Shown in pieces: positions 1 to 9,775 of a stretch of 64,000 nt of DNA. Location of the stretch: assembly GCF_000027005.1 (NCBI RefSeq), contig NC_012964.1, positions 558,001-622,000 of the forward strand. The letters run 5' to 3'. How positions within the stretch are numbered: the stretch's first letter is position 1; each line of letters starts with the position of its first letter. A model generated the notes under the pieces. That model made no database searches and was not told where the DNA came from. It saw only the letters and a list, made by a program, of their open reading frames with translations. Position numbers and translations under genes: made by a program. The stretch is from Komagataella phaffii GS115. Its lineage: Eukaryota; Ascomycota; Pichiomycetes; Pichiales; Pichiaceae.

Positions 1-3000
1 ATACAGGTCTTCTGTCAAGCTTCAAAAGGAAATTTACTAAGAAAAGCGATTACAAAGATAAAGAAGAATTTGACGAGGCACTTTTACTCTTGCTGCTAAA
101 TGGGAAGCTTAATGAATATCTAATGGTAAATGCAGCTCAAAAGCCTGAATCCAATAGAATATATAACTACATTTCAAAGTTTTCTTTCGTGCAGAAGATT
201 GAGAAATTTCTTACTTCTTGCTTTCAGAATCCATTTTACAACTTTGACTCCTTTCACAACGGATACAAGAAAAGGGATGATCTTACATTTGCAGAGGCTT
301 CTCAGTTTCTCATGGACCAGAAACAGCTTCTTGCCAATGAAAGAACCAAATACCTGAAAGAGAATCCTTTTTACAACACTTCATTGTATATTTTTGCTCC
401 TAACAACAAGTTAAGAATGAAATGTCAAAGAATAGTCCGTCCTACTAATGGAAAGAGGATTGAAGGTGTCCAGCCAAATGAGAAACTGAAAGATACATTC
501 CTTTTTGTCAGCTTTCTCGTTACCATTATGATGGTTGTGTCGGTATGTATTGTCACACCATTATATCGAAGGGAGTATGCATTTTATTCTTCCGATTGGG
601 GGTGGCCCACATATCTAGATTGTGCATTCACAATTTTTTTCACACTAGAGTTCATTGTTTCAGTGATTGCTGACGGCTTAGCATTTACGCCACATGCATA
701 CCTCAGATCGCCCTGGAACTGTATTGATGCTGCGGTTCTTATCACCTTATGGATCAATTTTATTTCAGAACTTCAACATAGTGGCCCTGCATCCCGAGTT
801 GTTAATGGATTTAGAGCACTAAGAGCTTTTCGATTATTAACTTTGAGCTCGACGGCCAAAGAGACGTTTCAAAACACTATGATTTCAGGCTTTTGGAAGA
901 TTTTAAATGCCGCTGTAGTGTCCATGACCTTGTTGGTACCATTCTCCATCTGGGGTATGTCCATATTCAAGCATCGATTAGGCTATTGCAATGACGAGGA
1001 AAGCACAATGGCCGAATGTATGGATGAATTCGCAAACGAAGTTTTTAATTGGGAAGTTCTGAGCCCTCGAGTTTATGTGGAACCTCCTTTGTATCTTGAC
1101 GATTTTGTTACTTCTTTTAAGTCACTTTACGAAATCATTTCACTGGAAGGATGGGTTGACCTTTTGGAAGATGTTATGAATATAACAGGACTAGGACTTC
1201 CACCGAGTCATTTTGCTGATCCCTTCAATGGTCTGTTTGTTGTATTGTTTAACTTTTGCAGTACAGTTTTCATTCTGACCTTGTTTGTGTCAGTCATTAT
1301 CAGCAACTATTCCAAGAATACAGGAACCGCTTACTTAACGGAAGAACAAAAATCATGGTATGAGATAGAAAAAGTTCTAGGAACAGTGAAACCTTCCAAG
1401 AGGCGGGATGCGTCAAGATTTGGGCCGGTGACAAGGTGGTCTTACAGATTAGTAGTTGAAAGAAACGTTTACTGGAAGGCGTTCTTAAACACCTGCCTTT
1501 TTGTTCACACCATCGCTCTTTTTTGTGAAATTTATCCAAGCCCTGCAATGCTGAATGATTTTAGATATGCTGCTTATTTGATATGTTCTATTGCGTTCAC
1601 TATTAACGTTATACTAACGATGGTTGCTATCGGGCCCAAAGACTTTTTCACCAGCAGATGGAACCTATTCAAGACTGTTGTCGTTATCGGGGCCTTACTC
1701 ACTTCAGCAATTGCATACGATCTCCCCAGAAATACGGTCTTCGCAAACATAAATAAATTGTTCTTGATCTCCCTTTTGTTTTTTGTGATTCCAAGAAGTG
1801 ATAGACTCAACCAGTTATTGAAGTTTGCTAGCGCAAGTTTGCCGGCTCTTTTATCCTTAGCCTATACGTGGGGTGTTCTGTTCTTGGTTTATGCCATTGC
1901 TATGAACCAAATATTTGGTTTGACAAGGACGAATGAAAACTCGTCCAATAATGTTAACTTCAGAACCGTTCCAAAGGCTTTAATCCTACTTTTCAGGATG
2001 AGTTTTGGTGAAGGTTGGAATTATGTCATGAATGATTTTGCAGTCGAGGCTCCGTTTTGTTTTTATTCTAGCAATGTTTACGACTCCGACTGTGGAAGTA
2101 AATCATATGCCTACTTCTTGTTCATGACTTGGAACATATTGTCGATGTACATTTTTGTGAACATGTTCATATCTTTGGTGGTTGATAGTTTCAGTTACGT
2201 TTACCGCAGTTCGGGACCTCTCTCAAATGTCACCAGAGGAGAATTGCGATTGTTCAAACAGGCATGGCTACCGTTTGATCAAAGGGGAACTGGTTACATC
2301 TCAGAGGAACGGTTAATGAGTTTCCTAAGAAAACCAAAGGGAGTATTTTCTTACCATATCTATGACGAAAGATATTCAGTGACAACTTTGAGTAAGAGAT
2401 GGTTTGTCCAACATAATGCCAGCGATCCTTACGATGTCTTCATTGATTACGGTGCAATGTCCACTGATATAACTCATTTGTCACAGATGAGGCTTAAAAC
2501 GCAAAACAGAATTCAAACTTACGAAAGAATGGTTGAATATTTCAGGTTGATTAATAGGAGAAATAATTTCAAGGGAATTGACTTCACCAGCACAATTAGA
2601 AGGCTGGCTCTGGTTACACTGTTTGAAGAGAGTTCATGCTTAAAGCTTGAGGATTTCTTGACTCACTTTATGACCAATCAAAAGTGTGATTTGGCCATCA
2701 AGGAGAAGAGAGTCATTGAGACACTGAAGATGGTCATCTGCCGTTGGAAATTCAAAATGAAAGATTATGATGCTCTTCGAAGTATGGTTCTGGAAGATGA
2801 ACTGAATACTGCGTTTATCAAGCAAGAATTTATTCCAACAGAATCCGAAAATCCGTTTGAGGAAACTGAATCGAATAAACTTCAAGGGGAATATCCAAAG
2901 CCTGATATCCAAGCCCAGCCTTACCCCAAGTTTGATTATCACAACACTTTTGACAGATACGATCCTTATAATTACGCTTCATATGGGTATAGAGGAGATG

Positions 3001-3179
3001 AGCACGGTTTTTCACAAGATATTCGTCTTCGAAATTTAACCACCAGCAATGACGAAACTACTGTTAATCCCTTTGTCCATACTTCTGTTGAAGCAGATGA
3101 AAATGACTCCGATAAGAAAACAACCACGTCGGTCAAGGAAACAGAACTAGCTTCTCGTACCAGTAGTTCGTCTACTTGA
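1..3179 (+). CDS. CCH1: Cch1-type voltage-gated calcium channel alpha subunit, C-terminal part (5' end outside window)
   Basis: The frame is open to the left edge (first full codon at 3), so only the last ~1,058 residues are present; family members are about 2,000 residues. Two ion-channel repeats are visible. The first (repeat III) has an Arg-rich S4 near 795-845 (RALRAFRLL) and a pore glutamate in LEGW near 1145. The second (repeat IV) has a pore glutamate in FGEGW near 2007. The IV S4 segment is poor in basic residues. A hydrophilic tail rich in Asn, Glu and Ser follows from about 2250. By family knowledge this is the plasma-membrane high-affinity Ca2+ channel subunit that works with Mid1 in pheromone and stress responses. 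It is convergent with HDA1, with a 46-bp gap. Identity is fairly sure from repeat architecture and pore motifs. Confidence 0.9.
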   Translation, partial: TGLLSSFKRKFTKKSDYKDKEEFDEALLLLLLNGKLNEYLMVNAAQKPESNRIYNYISKFSFVQKIEKFLTSCFQNPFYNFDSFHNGYKKRDDLTFAEASQFLMDQKQLLANERTKYLKENPFYNTSLYIFAPNNKLRMKCQRIVRPTNGKRIEGVQPNEKLKDTFLFVSFLVTIMMVVSVCIVTPLYRREYAFYSSDWGWPTYLDCAFTIFFTLEFIVSVIADGLAFTPHAYLRSPWNCIDAAVLITLWINFISELQHSGPASRVVNGFRALRAFRLLTLSSTAKETFQNTMISGFWKILNAAVVSMTLLVPFSIWGMSIFKHRLGYCNDEESTMAECMDEFANEVFNWEVLSPRVYVEPPLYLDDFVTSFKSLYEIISLEGWVDLLEDVMNITGLGLPPSHFADPFNGLFVVLFNFCSTVFILTLFVSVIISNYSKNTGTAYLTEEQKSWYEIEKVLGTVKPSKRRDASRFGPVTRWSYRLVVERNVYWKAFLNTCLFVHTIALFCEIYPSPAMLNDFRYAAYLICSIAFTINVILTMVAIGPKDFFTSRWNLFKTVVVIGALLTSAIAYDLPRNTVFANINKLFLISLLFFVIPRSDRLNQLLKFASASLPALLSLAYTWGVLFLVYAIAMNQIFGLTRTNENSSNNVNFRTVPKALILLFRMSFGEGWNYVMNDFAVEAPFCFYSSNVYDSDCGSKSYAYFLFMTWNILSMYIFVNMFISLVVDSFSYVYRSSGPLSNVTRGELRLFKQAWLPFDQRGTGYISEERLMSFLRKPKGVFSYHIYDERYSVTTLSKRWFVQHNASDPYDVFIDYGAMSTDITHLSQMRLKTQNRIQTYERMVEYFRLINRRNNFKGIDFTSTIRRLALVTLFEESSCLKLEDFLTHFMTNQKCDLAIKEKRVIETLKMVICRWKFKMKDYDALRSMVLEDELNTAFIKQEFIPTESENPFEETESNKLQGEYPKPDIQAQPYPKFDYHNTFDRYDPYNYASYGYRGDEHGFSQDIRLRNLTTSNDETTVNPFVHTSVEADENDSDKKTTTSVKETELASRTSSSST

Positions 3180-3225
3180 GAAGCAGATATAGCTAAAGAC
3201 TAATAATATTTCATTCCTAATTTAA

Positions 3226-5451
3226 TTAGTTAGAACTCTCATCTTCGTATTCTTCGATGGAGTCTAAAATAAAGTCGGTAGTTTCCTCAAATCTTTCATC
3301 AACAATATTTGGCAGTCCATCTATGTCAGCCTTCAGCACTCTACCATACTTTTTACGAGGTCTCTTCATTTCACTGGTTCCCTGTTCTCCCCAACAAGGA
3401 TGCCTAGTACTAGTGAAAACTAGTGAGTTTTTATAAAACCAGTCAGTGACAGATTCATCTATGCTGGAAACAATAGCACGTAACGGAGTTCTATCCAGGA
3501 AGTTGATAGAAGCTTTCACTATGCTGCGGACTTCTCGATGACCACAAAGGTGTATGACTCCATTGTAAGCATCACCGAATCCAACAAGTGCAATTTTTGT
3601 AACTGGAAAGTACTGAATGTAATTGTCCCAAATATAAAGGAGTAGCTCCTGAGAAGCTGTAACGTTGTTGTATGTTTCATCATCCTTGCCTGTCAATGTC
3701 AATGGAACATTTATATCTATAACTCCATATTTCAAGTTCACAGCCCATTCAACGAATTTAGAAGAGGTGTCGACTATCATAGACCCGGAGAGATCCAGCA
3801 GTCCAGACCTCGGGTCTTGTCTGGCCCATACATCGGATGGATCGTGTATTACTATTATTATGGTATTGGCTTGGAAGATGTCCTTTGTTGACAGAACCTG
3901 GTTATCCAGAGATGGAGAAGTCAATCCTTTGCCTGAAACAACTGGCAGATTAATGAAACCAAACTTGGACGACAAATACTGAGCTTGGGAATTTCTAACA
4001 GCATCGCATAGTCTTGGATTAACTGCGAGATCGCTGAGAACTTTCTTTTCAGTGGCTGGATTTACTAGTAAAGAGTAATTACCCATAATTGAAGGGTTTG
4101 TAAAACATATTCCTGTGTATGCGGGTTGGAGAGTTTTCCAATACTGAGATTGAATTTTGATGACATCATCTATGACTTCAATAGCATGAGCACTTGGTAC
4201 TGTGACTTTGGGTTCTTCAGGTGATTCACCCAAGAGCACTTTGGTAACACTTAATGCAGAGTTTGCTATCGAATCCAGGTTATATCCACCTTCTAGAACA
4301 ACACACACGTTTCCCCGTGCAAGGGACTTTAGCATGTGGGTCATTTGACTGTAACCAGCGGGCGATATATGACATCCCCCAATGATATCTCCTTCAGCAG
4401 CGTCAAACCCAGAGGAAATGATTAGCAAGTCGGGTGCGTATTCCCTGCAAACAGGCATGACAACTTTTCTAAAGGCATAGAGGTAATCAGCGTCGTTCAT
4501 ACCTCCAACAGGCCAAGGGATGTTGATGTTTTTCCCTAAACCTTCATTTTCTCCACATTGATCAGCTCCTCCAGCTTTTGTCCCAGGGTAGTATTTGCCC
4601 TGCTCGTAACGATGCAGAGAGATATATAGAACTCTGGGGTCTTCCCAAAAAGCCTTTTGGGTACCGTTTCCATGATGAACATCCCAATCGAGAACTACTA
4701 TTTTTCTGACCGATTCAGGGTAGTTCCTGAGAATGTTTTTGGCAGCTACGGCGACATTGGAAAAAAGGCAGAATCCTCCTGGGGAGTCTGGCTCTGCATG
4801 ATGCCCTGGAGGCCTGACCACAGCGAGGGCATTCTTAACCCTTCCTTCGACGACTGCCTTACACGCTTCAATGGCTCCCCCACAAGATAACTTAGCACTT
4901 AGCAAAGAATCATGGTTGAAGTACACCGAATCCCCTTTTTCCGTTTCCTCTAGAAGCCTCTCTCTGGACATGCTTGAAGTACTCTCTATAAATTTCAAAT
5001 GCTCTTCTGAATGTACCAATAGAATTTCCTCCGCCGTGGCTTCTCTAACAGGGATTTTGAGCATATAGTCACCGATTTGATCTATTCCAGACAGCGTTGG
5101 ATCTGTGATAAGCCCATTTTCTGCTAGTATCTTATAAATACGATATATCCTTCTAGGGTCTTCAGGGTGTGGATCGATGTACTCAAAGTAGGACGTGAAA
5201 ATTTTGGCATGATACCTCATGCGCACATCATAACATAAACCAGTCTTGAGCGTAATATATCTAAGTTTAGGTTCTACCACGGGGACAATTACCGACCCGT
5301 TAACGATTTGGTTATCGTCCCATTTACCTGAGGGAGGTAATCCGGAAAGATGGCCCTCACCTTCTTGTTTGGACAATTGCAAGGCATCACTTTCCTCCTC
5401 GAGCTTTCTTTTACCGTTGCTTTCCGTCGCTTCTTCTTTTAAAATTTCCAT
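3226..5451 (-). CDS. HDA1: Class II histone deacetylase Hda1
   Basis: 741-residue protein. The deacetylase domain occupies roughly residues 60-390, with the twin-His motif PPGHHAEP, the metal-binding DWDVHHGNGTQ and the later SSGFDAAEGD Asp, so the zinc site looks intact. A C-terminal Arb2-like domain follows (about 440-700), as in yeast Hda1. It is known as the catalytic subunit of the nuclear HDA complex (Hda1-Hda2-Hda3), which deacetylates H3 and H2B. I chose the ATG at 5451. The frame stays open to 5529, but that extension has only a GTG at its start, and a CACGTG promoter element sits exactly there. It is divergent in layout from nothing nearby; its upstream neighbour is the 3' end of the TRE1-like gene. 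Function is well supported. Confidence 0.95.
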   Translation of the reverse strand: MEILKEEATESNGKRKLEEESDALQLSKQEGEGHLSGLPPSGKWDDNQIVNGSVIVPVVEPKLRYITLKTGLCYDVRMRYHAKIFTSYFEYIDPHPEDPRRIYRIYKILAENGLITDPTLSGIDQIGDYMLKIPVREATAEEILLVHSEEHLKFIESTSSMSRERLLEETEKGDSVYFNHDSLLSAKLSCGGAIEACKAVVEGRVKNALAVVRPPGHHAEPDSPGGFCLFSNVAVAAKNILRNYPESVRKIVVLDWDVHHGNGTQKAFWEDPRVLYISLHRYEQGKYYPGTKAGGADQCGENEGLGKNINIPWPVGGMNDADYLYAFRKVVMPVCREYAPDLLIISSGFDAAEGDIIGGCHISPAGYSQMTHMLKSLARGNVCVVLEGGYNLDSIANSALSVTKVLLGESPEEPKVTVPSAHAIEVIDDVIKIQSQYWKTLQPAYTGICFTNPSIMGNYSLLVNPATEKKVLSDLAVNPRLCDAVRNSQAQYLSSKFGFINLPVVSGKGLTSPSLDNQVLSTKDIFQANTIIIVIHDPSDVWARQDPRSGLLDLSGSMIVDTSSKFVEWAVNLKYGVIDINVPLTLTGKDDETYNNVTASQELLLYIWDNYIQYFPVTKIALVGFGDAYNGVIHLCGHREVRSIVKASINFLDRTPLRAIVSSIDESVTDWFYKNSLVFTSTRHPCWGEQGTSEMKRPRKKYGRVLKADIDGLPNIVDERFEETTDFILDSIEEYEDESSN

Positions 5452-5826
5452 CACAGATTGCAGCGCTGTTGTTGAAGGAGTGTTGATAGAACAGATGTGA
5501 CATCTGACAGAGCACCTGAAATTTGTCACGTGATATAATATATAATCATAATTGAGGACATTATGAGGACATTATCGAAGTCTGATTTGATTGCAGGGAG
5601 GTGAATACCAGGCAAGAAGGACACAGAGGAGGAACGAGAGAAAAAAAAAGGAGAAAAATAAGAAGTATTCAATCTTCCGTTTGACATAATAATCAAAGAA
5701 TCCAGACCACTCATTTAGAGCGCTAACTAATAGGACAATTTGCATACGCCAATCATCGTAACGACTTGACTTACTCTCGTTCGCTACCCCAAGTAACTAA
5801 GTACCTCACATTGTGATATATATTTT
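5452..5826. promoter_or_regulatory. HDA1 upstream region with GTCACGTGA element
   Basis: This is the gap between the HDA1 start and the TRE1-like stop codon. It holds GTCACGTGA at 5525-5533, 74 bp upstream of the HDA1 ATG, followed directly by an AT-rich ATAATATAT stretch. CACGTG is the core for bHLH factors of the Cbf1/Pho4 type. A polypurine A-run lies at 5640-5660. No RNA gene or credible ORF is seen. Confidence 0.5.
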
Positions 5827-8202
5827 TCATCTACTTAAGAAGTCTTCACAAACGTTGGAAAGGGATTTTGCAATGTCTTCCAATTGTTGTTGAGCAGATT
5901 CAGCGTCTTTGTTGTAAATTGCGTCTCTGACTCCCGGGAAAGTACTGTAGAGATAATTCTCGGGATGATCAGGAATGATGTACTGTTGGCCGTAAATGAG
6001 GTTCTTGAACCAGGGTCGGCGGGGAATGCCATAATTGCTTCGTAGTTTTTTTTCAAATAAACTCTGTCTGTTGTTCCATGTCCACCTATTGATTGCTAAA
6101 AGCGTAGATTCCAAACCACCACTTAGCCCGACGTCATTACTCCATCCAGTGATCCATTCTGAGAGTTGATCGCTCACATGACGAAGCTGGCCCAATGAGG
6201 AGTCCAGGCTTTGAAAGTTCAGTGTATTAGCATCTCCTAACACATCTTTGTAGTATCTGTTAACGTCTTCTTTTATGCCTGCAAGTTCATTAGCATATGC
6301 ACCAAAGTCAAACGGAATACTAGGCTCATTGGTCAGATGAATCATAATTCTACCGATAATCTTGACTAAAGTCTCATGATACTGCATATCTGGGTCAACC
6401 TGCTTTTCCTTGAACCTTTCAAAAGAGTCAAGACAACTCCCCTTGGGGTAACCTTCGGGCGAACGAAACCCAATGTCCAGTGACGGGATTGCTTCATACG
6501 AGGTAAAAGGAATGTAATTTCTCTTTAAACCATCCAGAGGTGAGATCTTAGTCTTCAGTTGTGAAAAAGTTTCGTTGGAAATTGGATCGGTCACCTGAAA
6601 TAGTGCACTCTCAATAGCTGTCTTCAAAAGAGGATGCGATTTTATATCCAACTGATTACCGGTGATTGCATCAGATAAATCAATATAACAGTAGGCCTGT
6701 CTACGAAGTTCTCGAGATCTCGCCTCCACCCATTCAGTTGAACCAGCCATATTAAAGTTTGTTCCGTCGAATGACGCAAAATAAATGCTTCTTAATGGTT
6801 TCCAGTTCAGACGTCTGGACATCTCACCAAAGATCCTTATCAAACTAAGTAAAATGGACGTGCTAGTTCCAGATTCGCATGCCCCAAAACAAGATGAGTC
6901 TCGCTGGGCCCCGATGACAATAGCTTCTTCGTCTTGTTCTCTTCCTTGGATCTTGCCCAACACGTTCCAGATAGATTTTTGTTCTTTCATTATTGGATGA
7001 TTCACAATGTGAACTTGAGATTTGGTACTTCCACCGGTAAATGTTGCAATCTTTTCTCCCTTGATGTTTAAGTTCCAACTCTCTGGAACCTTTTCTCCCA
7101 CATTATCTAACGACTTAAGAAGAGGGATTGCGTCTGCCCATGAAATTGGGATTGTGACTATGCGTGAAGTACCTGGAGAGTCGTCCCAATGGTACTGATG
7201 GTCTGATTTTGCAGTGGAGAAACCAGGTGACAGAATATCACCCGGAGCAAAATTTGAAACTCCAACATCCTCTCTTTCAATAGAAAACATATCGTACCCA
7301 CTGGATGAATCAGGGTCACTTATAAAAATAACACCTTTACAGCCAAATACTTCTGCGTATTGGACTTTTTGGAAAGCTGGGACAACCCCATTTCTTATTA
7401 GTAAAACAGAGTCTTTCAGTTCAATGTTCTTGTCCTTGAGATAGTTGAAGTCACGAGATAAACCATAGTTGGCATAGACTAAATTTCCCCTATGCTCACC
7501 GTACATTGAGTTATAATTAAAGGAGATAAGTTGCATATCATCGCCACCTTCTTCCTTAATACCTCGCTCTTTCAGTTTAGCTGTGAATTTTTCCTCCTCT
7601 TTCTCGTTATAGAGCTTTAATGACACTTCATTAGGATAGTTTATGAATGGCCTCACTTCGAAAAAATCTCTGAGGTCTAGTCCACAATCAGCAATGAACT
7701 TGTCCACGTATCTCGCCAAAGACAGCCCTCCTGCAGTTCCTGCTGCATGGGGCATTGATGAAATATACTCCAGTTGTTCTTCTAACTGAGCTCCGCTAAC
7801 CTGTTCATCCAAAAAGGCAAACAGAGCATCGTTGCTTCTGAACTCACCCGTATATGAACCGTATGCATTGTCGTATAATCCAGTGATAGTGATGACATAC
7901 ATGAGTAGGGCCACCAGAAAAACGAAAAATAGTCTCTTGACTATCAAAGGATTCCCTACCTTAGCCAAATAAGAATCGAATTTCATGCTCGCTATAGAGT
8001 AGTACTCGTACACTGGATCCAGCACTCGGGTTATTGGTATAACCAGCTTGGAGTTGAGTTGGTCAGCCATATCTCGTGTAACTTCTCTGAGACTGCGTCG
8101 TTCCTGTTCAGACTCAGGCTCTTCGATGTTGAAACGCTCTATATCATTATAATCTGGAGGCAATCTTGGCGGATCTTCCCCTGCCAGTTGTTGATATGAC
8201 AT
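5827..8202 (-). CDS. TRE1: Transferrin-receptor-like type II membrane protein (Tre1/Tre2 family), probable pseudopeptidase
   Basis: 791 residues. The cytosolic N-terminus carries a PPxY motif (PPDY, residues 15-18), expected to bind WW domains of Rsp5-type ubiquitin ligases. One membrane segment is at about 90-108. A PA-domain-like region, an M28 peptidase-like domain (about 400-580) and a C-terminal TfR-dimerisation-like helical region follow. Compared with the human GCPII motifs I remember, the zinc and catalytic positions look changed: HRD reads QRD, DAEE reads DGTN, and the later Asp and His are not in place. In S. cerevisiae, Tre1 and Tre2 work with Bsd2 and Rsp5 to send metal transporters such as Smf1 to the vacuole. 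This single gene could be the ancestor of both paralogues, so the symbol is provisional. Confidence 0.8.
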   Translation of the reverse strand: MSYQQLAGEDPPRLPPDYNDIERFNIEEPESEQERRSLREVTRDMADQLNSKLVIPITRVLDPVYEYYSIASMKFDSYLAKVGNPLIVKRLFFVFLVALLMYVITITGLYDNAYGSYTGEFRSNDALFAFLDEQVSGAQLEEQLEYISSMPHAAGTAGGLSLARYVDKFIADCGLDLRDFFEVRPFINYPNEVSLKLYNEKEEEKFTAKLKERGIKEEGGDDMQLISFNYNSMYGEHRGNLVYANYGLSRDFNYLKDKNIELKDSVLLIRNGVVPAFQKVQYAEVFGCKGVIFISDPDSSSGYDMFSIEREDVGVSNFAPGDILSPGFSTAKSDHQYHWDDSPGTSRIVTIPISWADAIPLLKSLDNVGEKVPESWNLNIKGEKIATFTGGSTKSQVHIVNHPIMKEQKSIWNVLGKIQGREQDEEAIVIGAQRDSSCFGACESGTSTSILLSLIRIFGEMSRRLNWKPLRSIYFASFDGTNFNMAGSTEWVEARSRELRRQAYCYIDLSDAITGNQLDIKSHPLLKTAIESALFQVTDPISNETFSQLKTKISPLDGLKRNYIPFTSYEAIPSLDIGFRSPEGYPKGSCLDSFERFKEKQVDPDMQYHETLVKIIGRIMIHLTNEPSIPFDFGAYANELAGIKEDVNRYYKDVLGDANTLNFQSLDSSLGQLRHVSDQLSEWITGWSNDVGLSGGLESTLLAINRWTWNNRQSLFEKKLRSNYGIPRRPWFKNLIYGQQYIIPDHPENYLYSTFPGVRDAIYNKDAESAQQQLEDIAKSLSNVCEDFLSR

Positions 8203-8441
8203 TGCTGACTATAGCGTTCTAAATTTGTTCAAGGTTAGGCCGGAGGTAAATATGCAATGCACTTACGAGCACTGTGGCAGAATAAAGGCGAAGCGCGCGC
8301 TTCCTCCCTCTGGGCGGGACACCCTCAACTGTCATTCAATTACTGGTTGAACCCTTCTCTAAAGTGTACGAACTGACATATATTTGAAAACCACCACAAA
8401 AGTAAGGTACACTGAAGAGTAGCCTCAGCACTACTTCCACA
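8203..8441. promoter_or_regulatory. Divergent promoter of the TRE1-like gene and SPT14 with a CG-rich palindrome
   Basis: This 239-bp divergent promoter contains a perfect 14-bp palindrome, GAAGCGCGCGCTTC, at 8290-8303. The CGCGC core resembles the site of the RSC subunit Rsc3, which keeps promoters nucleosome-free in yeast. No canonical TATAAA is evident near either start; TATATTT lies at 8378-8384. Confidence 0.45.
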
Positions 8442-9752
8442 ATGAATATTGCAATGGTCTCGGACTTCTTCTACCCGCAGCCAGGCGGAGTTGAACTCCA
8501 TATGTACCATCTATCCCAAAAATTGATAGATAGAGGCCATTCTGTGGTGGTGATTACACATAGTTATGGTGGACGCACTGGAGTAAGAGTTCTTACAAAC
8601 GGACTGAAAGTGTATTATATACCCTTTGCAGTGGTAATGATGCAATGTACACTTCCTGCAGTATTCTCTGCATTCCCCATACTTAGGAACATATTTATCA
8701 GAGAGAACATTGAGATTGTACATGGCCATGGATCCCTAAGTTTCCTCTGTCTTGAGGCCATCATGCATGCGAAAACAATGGGCCTCAAAACCATATTCAC
8801 AGACCATTCGTTGTTCGGGTTTGCTACTGTTTCAAGTATAGTTGGAAATAAACTTTTAACATTCACATTGACTGAAATTGGCCATGTTATCTGTGTTTCT
8901 CACACTTGCAAGGAAAACACAGTGCTGAGATCGTCATTAGATCCAAACAAAGCTTCGGTCATACCCAATGCCGTTGTAGCTAGTGACTTCACACCGGAAC
9001 CCAATTTTAGAGACGAAAATACCATAACCATAGTGATAATATCCAGGCTGTTCCCAAACAAAGGAGCTGATCTGTTGACAGCGATAATTCCAAGAATTTG
9101 TGCATACCATGAAAAGATTAGGTTTATTATAGCTGGTGATGGCCCGAAGTTCATCGATTTCGAACAAATGGTTGAAAAATATCAGTTGCAAGACAAAGTT
9201 CAATTGATTGGAAGCATCAAGCACGAAGAAGTTAGAAATGTCATGGTCAAAGGCCATATATATTTACACGCATCTCTTACAGAGGCCTTCGGCACCGTTT
9301 TGGTAGAAGCCGCATCCTGTGGGCTGTTCGTTGTCACTACAAATGTTGGAGGAATCCCCGAGGTCTTACCTAACCACATGACTGCATATGCATTGCCAGA
9401 AGAAGAATCAATTGTATCTGCCCTAACATCTGCCATTGACAAAATATCGGCTGGGAAAATTCACACCTCAGGATTTCACAATCAAGTAAAAGAAATGTAT
9501 GACTGGAGAGACGTCGCTCAGCGAACAGAGCTGGTCTACATCAATGTGAAAAGGACTACAAAGCCCACCACCACCTTGGAAAGAATTAAAAAATACTACA
9601 TACACGGCTTTTGGGGTGGTAAATTATTTGTCTTATGTTTGGTGGTTGATATTTTTATACTAACAGTTCTTGACTTTTGGTATCCCAGAGATAAGATAGA
9701 CCGAGCAGCCAAGTGGCCCCATGGACAGAAATATGCCAAGCCCCAGTCATGA
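8442..9752 (+). CDS. SPT14: GPI-GlcNAc transferase catalytic subunit (PIG-A family)
   Basis: 436 residues. This GT4-family glycosyltransferase transfers GlcNAc from UDP-GlcNAc to phosphatidylinositol, the first step of GPI-anchor synthesis on the cytosolic face of the ER. Visible marks are the N-terminal DFFYPQPGGVE motif, the FTDHSLFGF segment, SRLFPNKGADLL opening the second Rossmann domain, and the EX7E-type SLTEAFGTVLVEA. A C-terminal hydrophobic anchor is at about 395-415, followed by WYPRD. Length and collinearity match yeast Spt14/Gpi3. The ATG at 8442 gives a slightly shorter N-terminus than in S. cerevisiae. It is convergent with ORC3, with only 23 bp between stop codons. Confidence 0.96.
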   Translation: MNIAMVSDFFYPQPGGVELHMYHLSQKLIDRGHSVVVITHSYGGRTGVRVLTNGLKVYYIPFAVVMMQCTLPAVFSAFPILRNIFIRENIEIVHGHGSLSFLCLEAIMHAKTMGLKTIFTDHSLFGFATVSSIVGNKLLTFTLTEIGHVICVSHTCKENTVLRSSLDPNKASVIPNAVVASDFTPEPNFRDENTITIVIISRLFPNKGADLLTAIIPRICAYHEKIRFIIAGDGPKFIDFEQMVEKYQLQDKVQLIGSIKHEEVRNVMVKGHIYLHASLTEAFGTVLVEAASCGLFVVTTNVGGIPEVLPNHMTAYALPEEESIVSALTSAIDKISAGKIHTSGFHNQVKEMYDWRDVAQRTELVYINVKRTTKPTTTLERIKKYYIHGFWGGKLFVLCLVVDIFILTVLDFWYPRDKIDRAAKWPHGQKYAKPQS

Positions 9753-9775
9753 GACTATCCTCAGATATATATACA

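Noticed and set aside
5452..5529. 26-codon N-terminal extension of HDA1
   Set aside because: It starts with GTG and coincides with a promoter CACGTG element; the ATG at 5451 is preferred.
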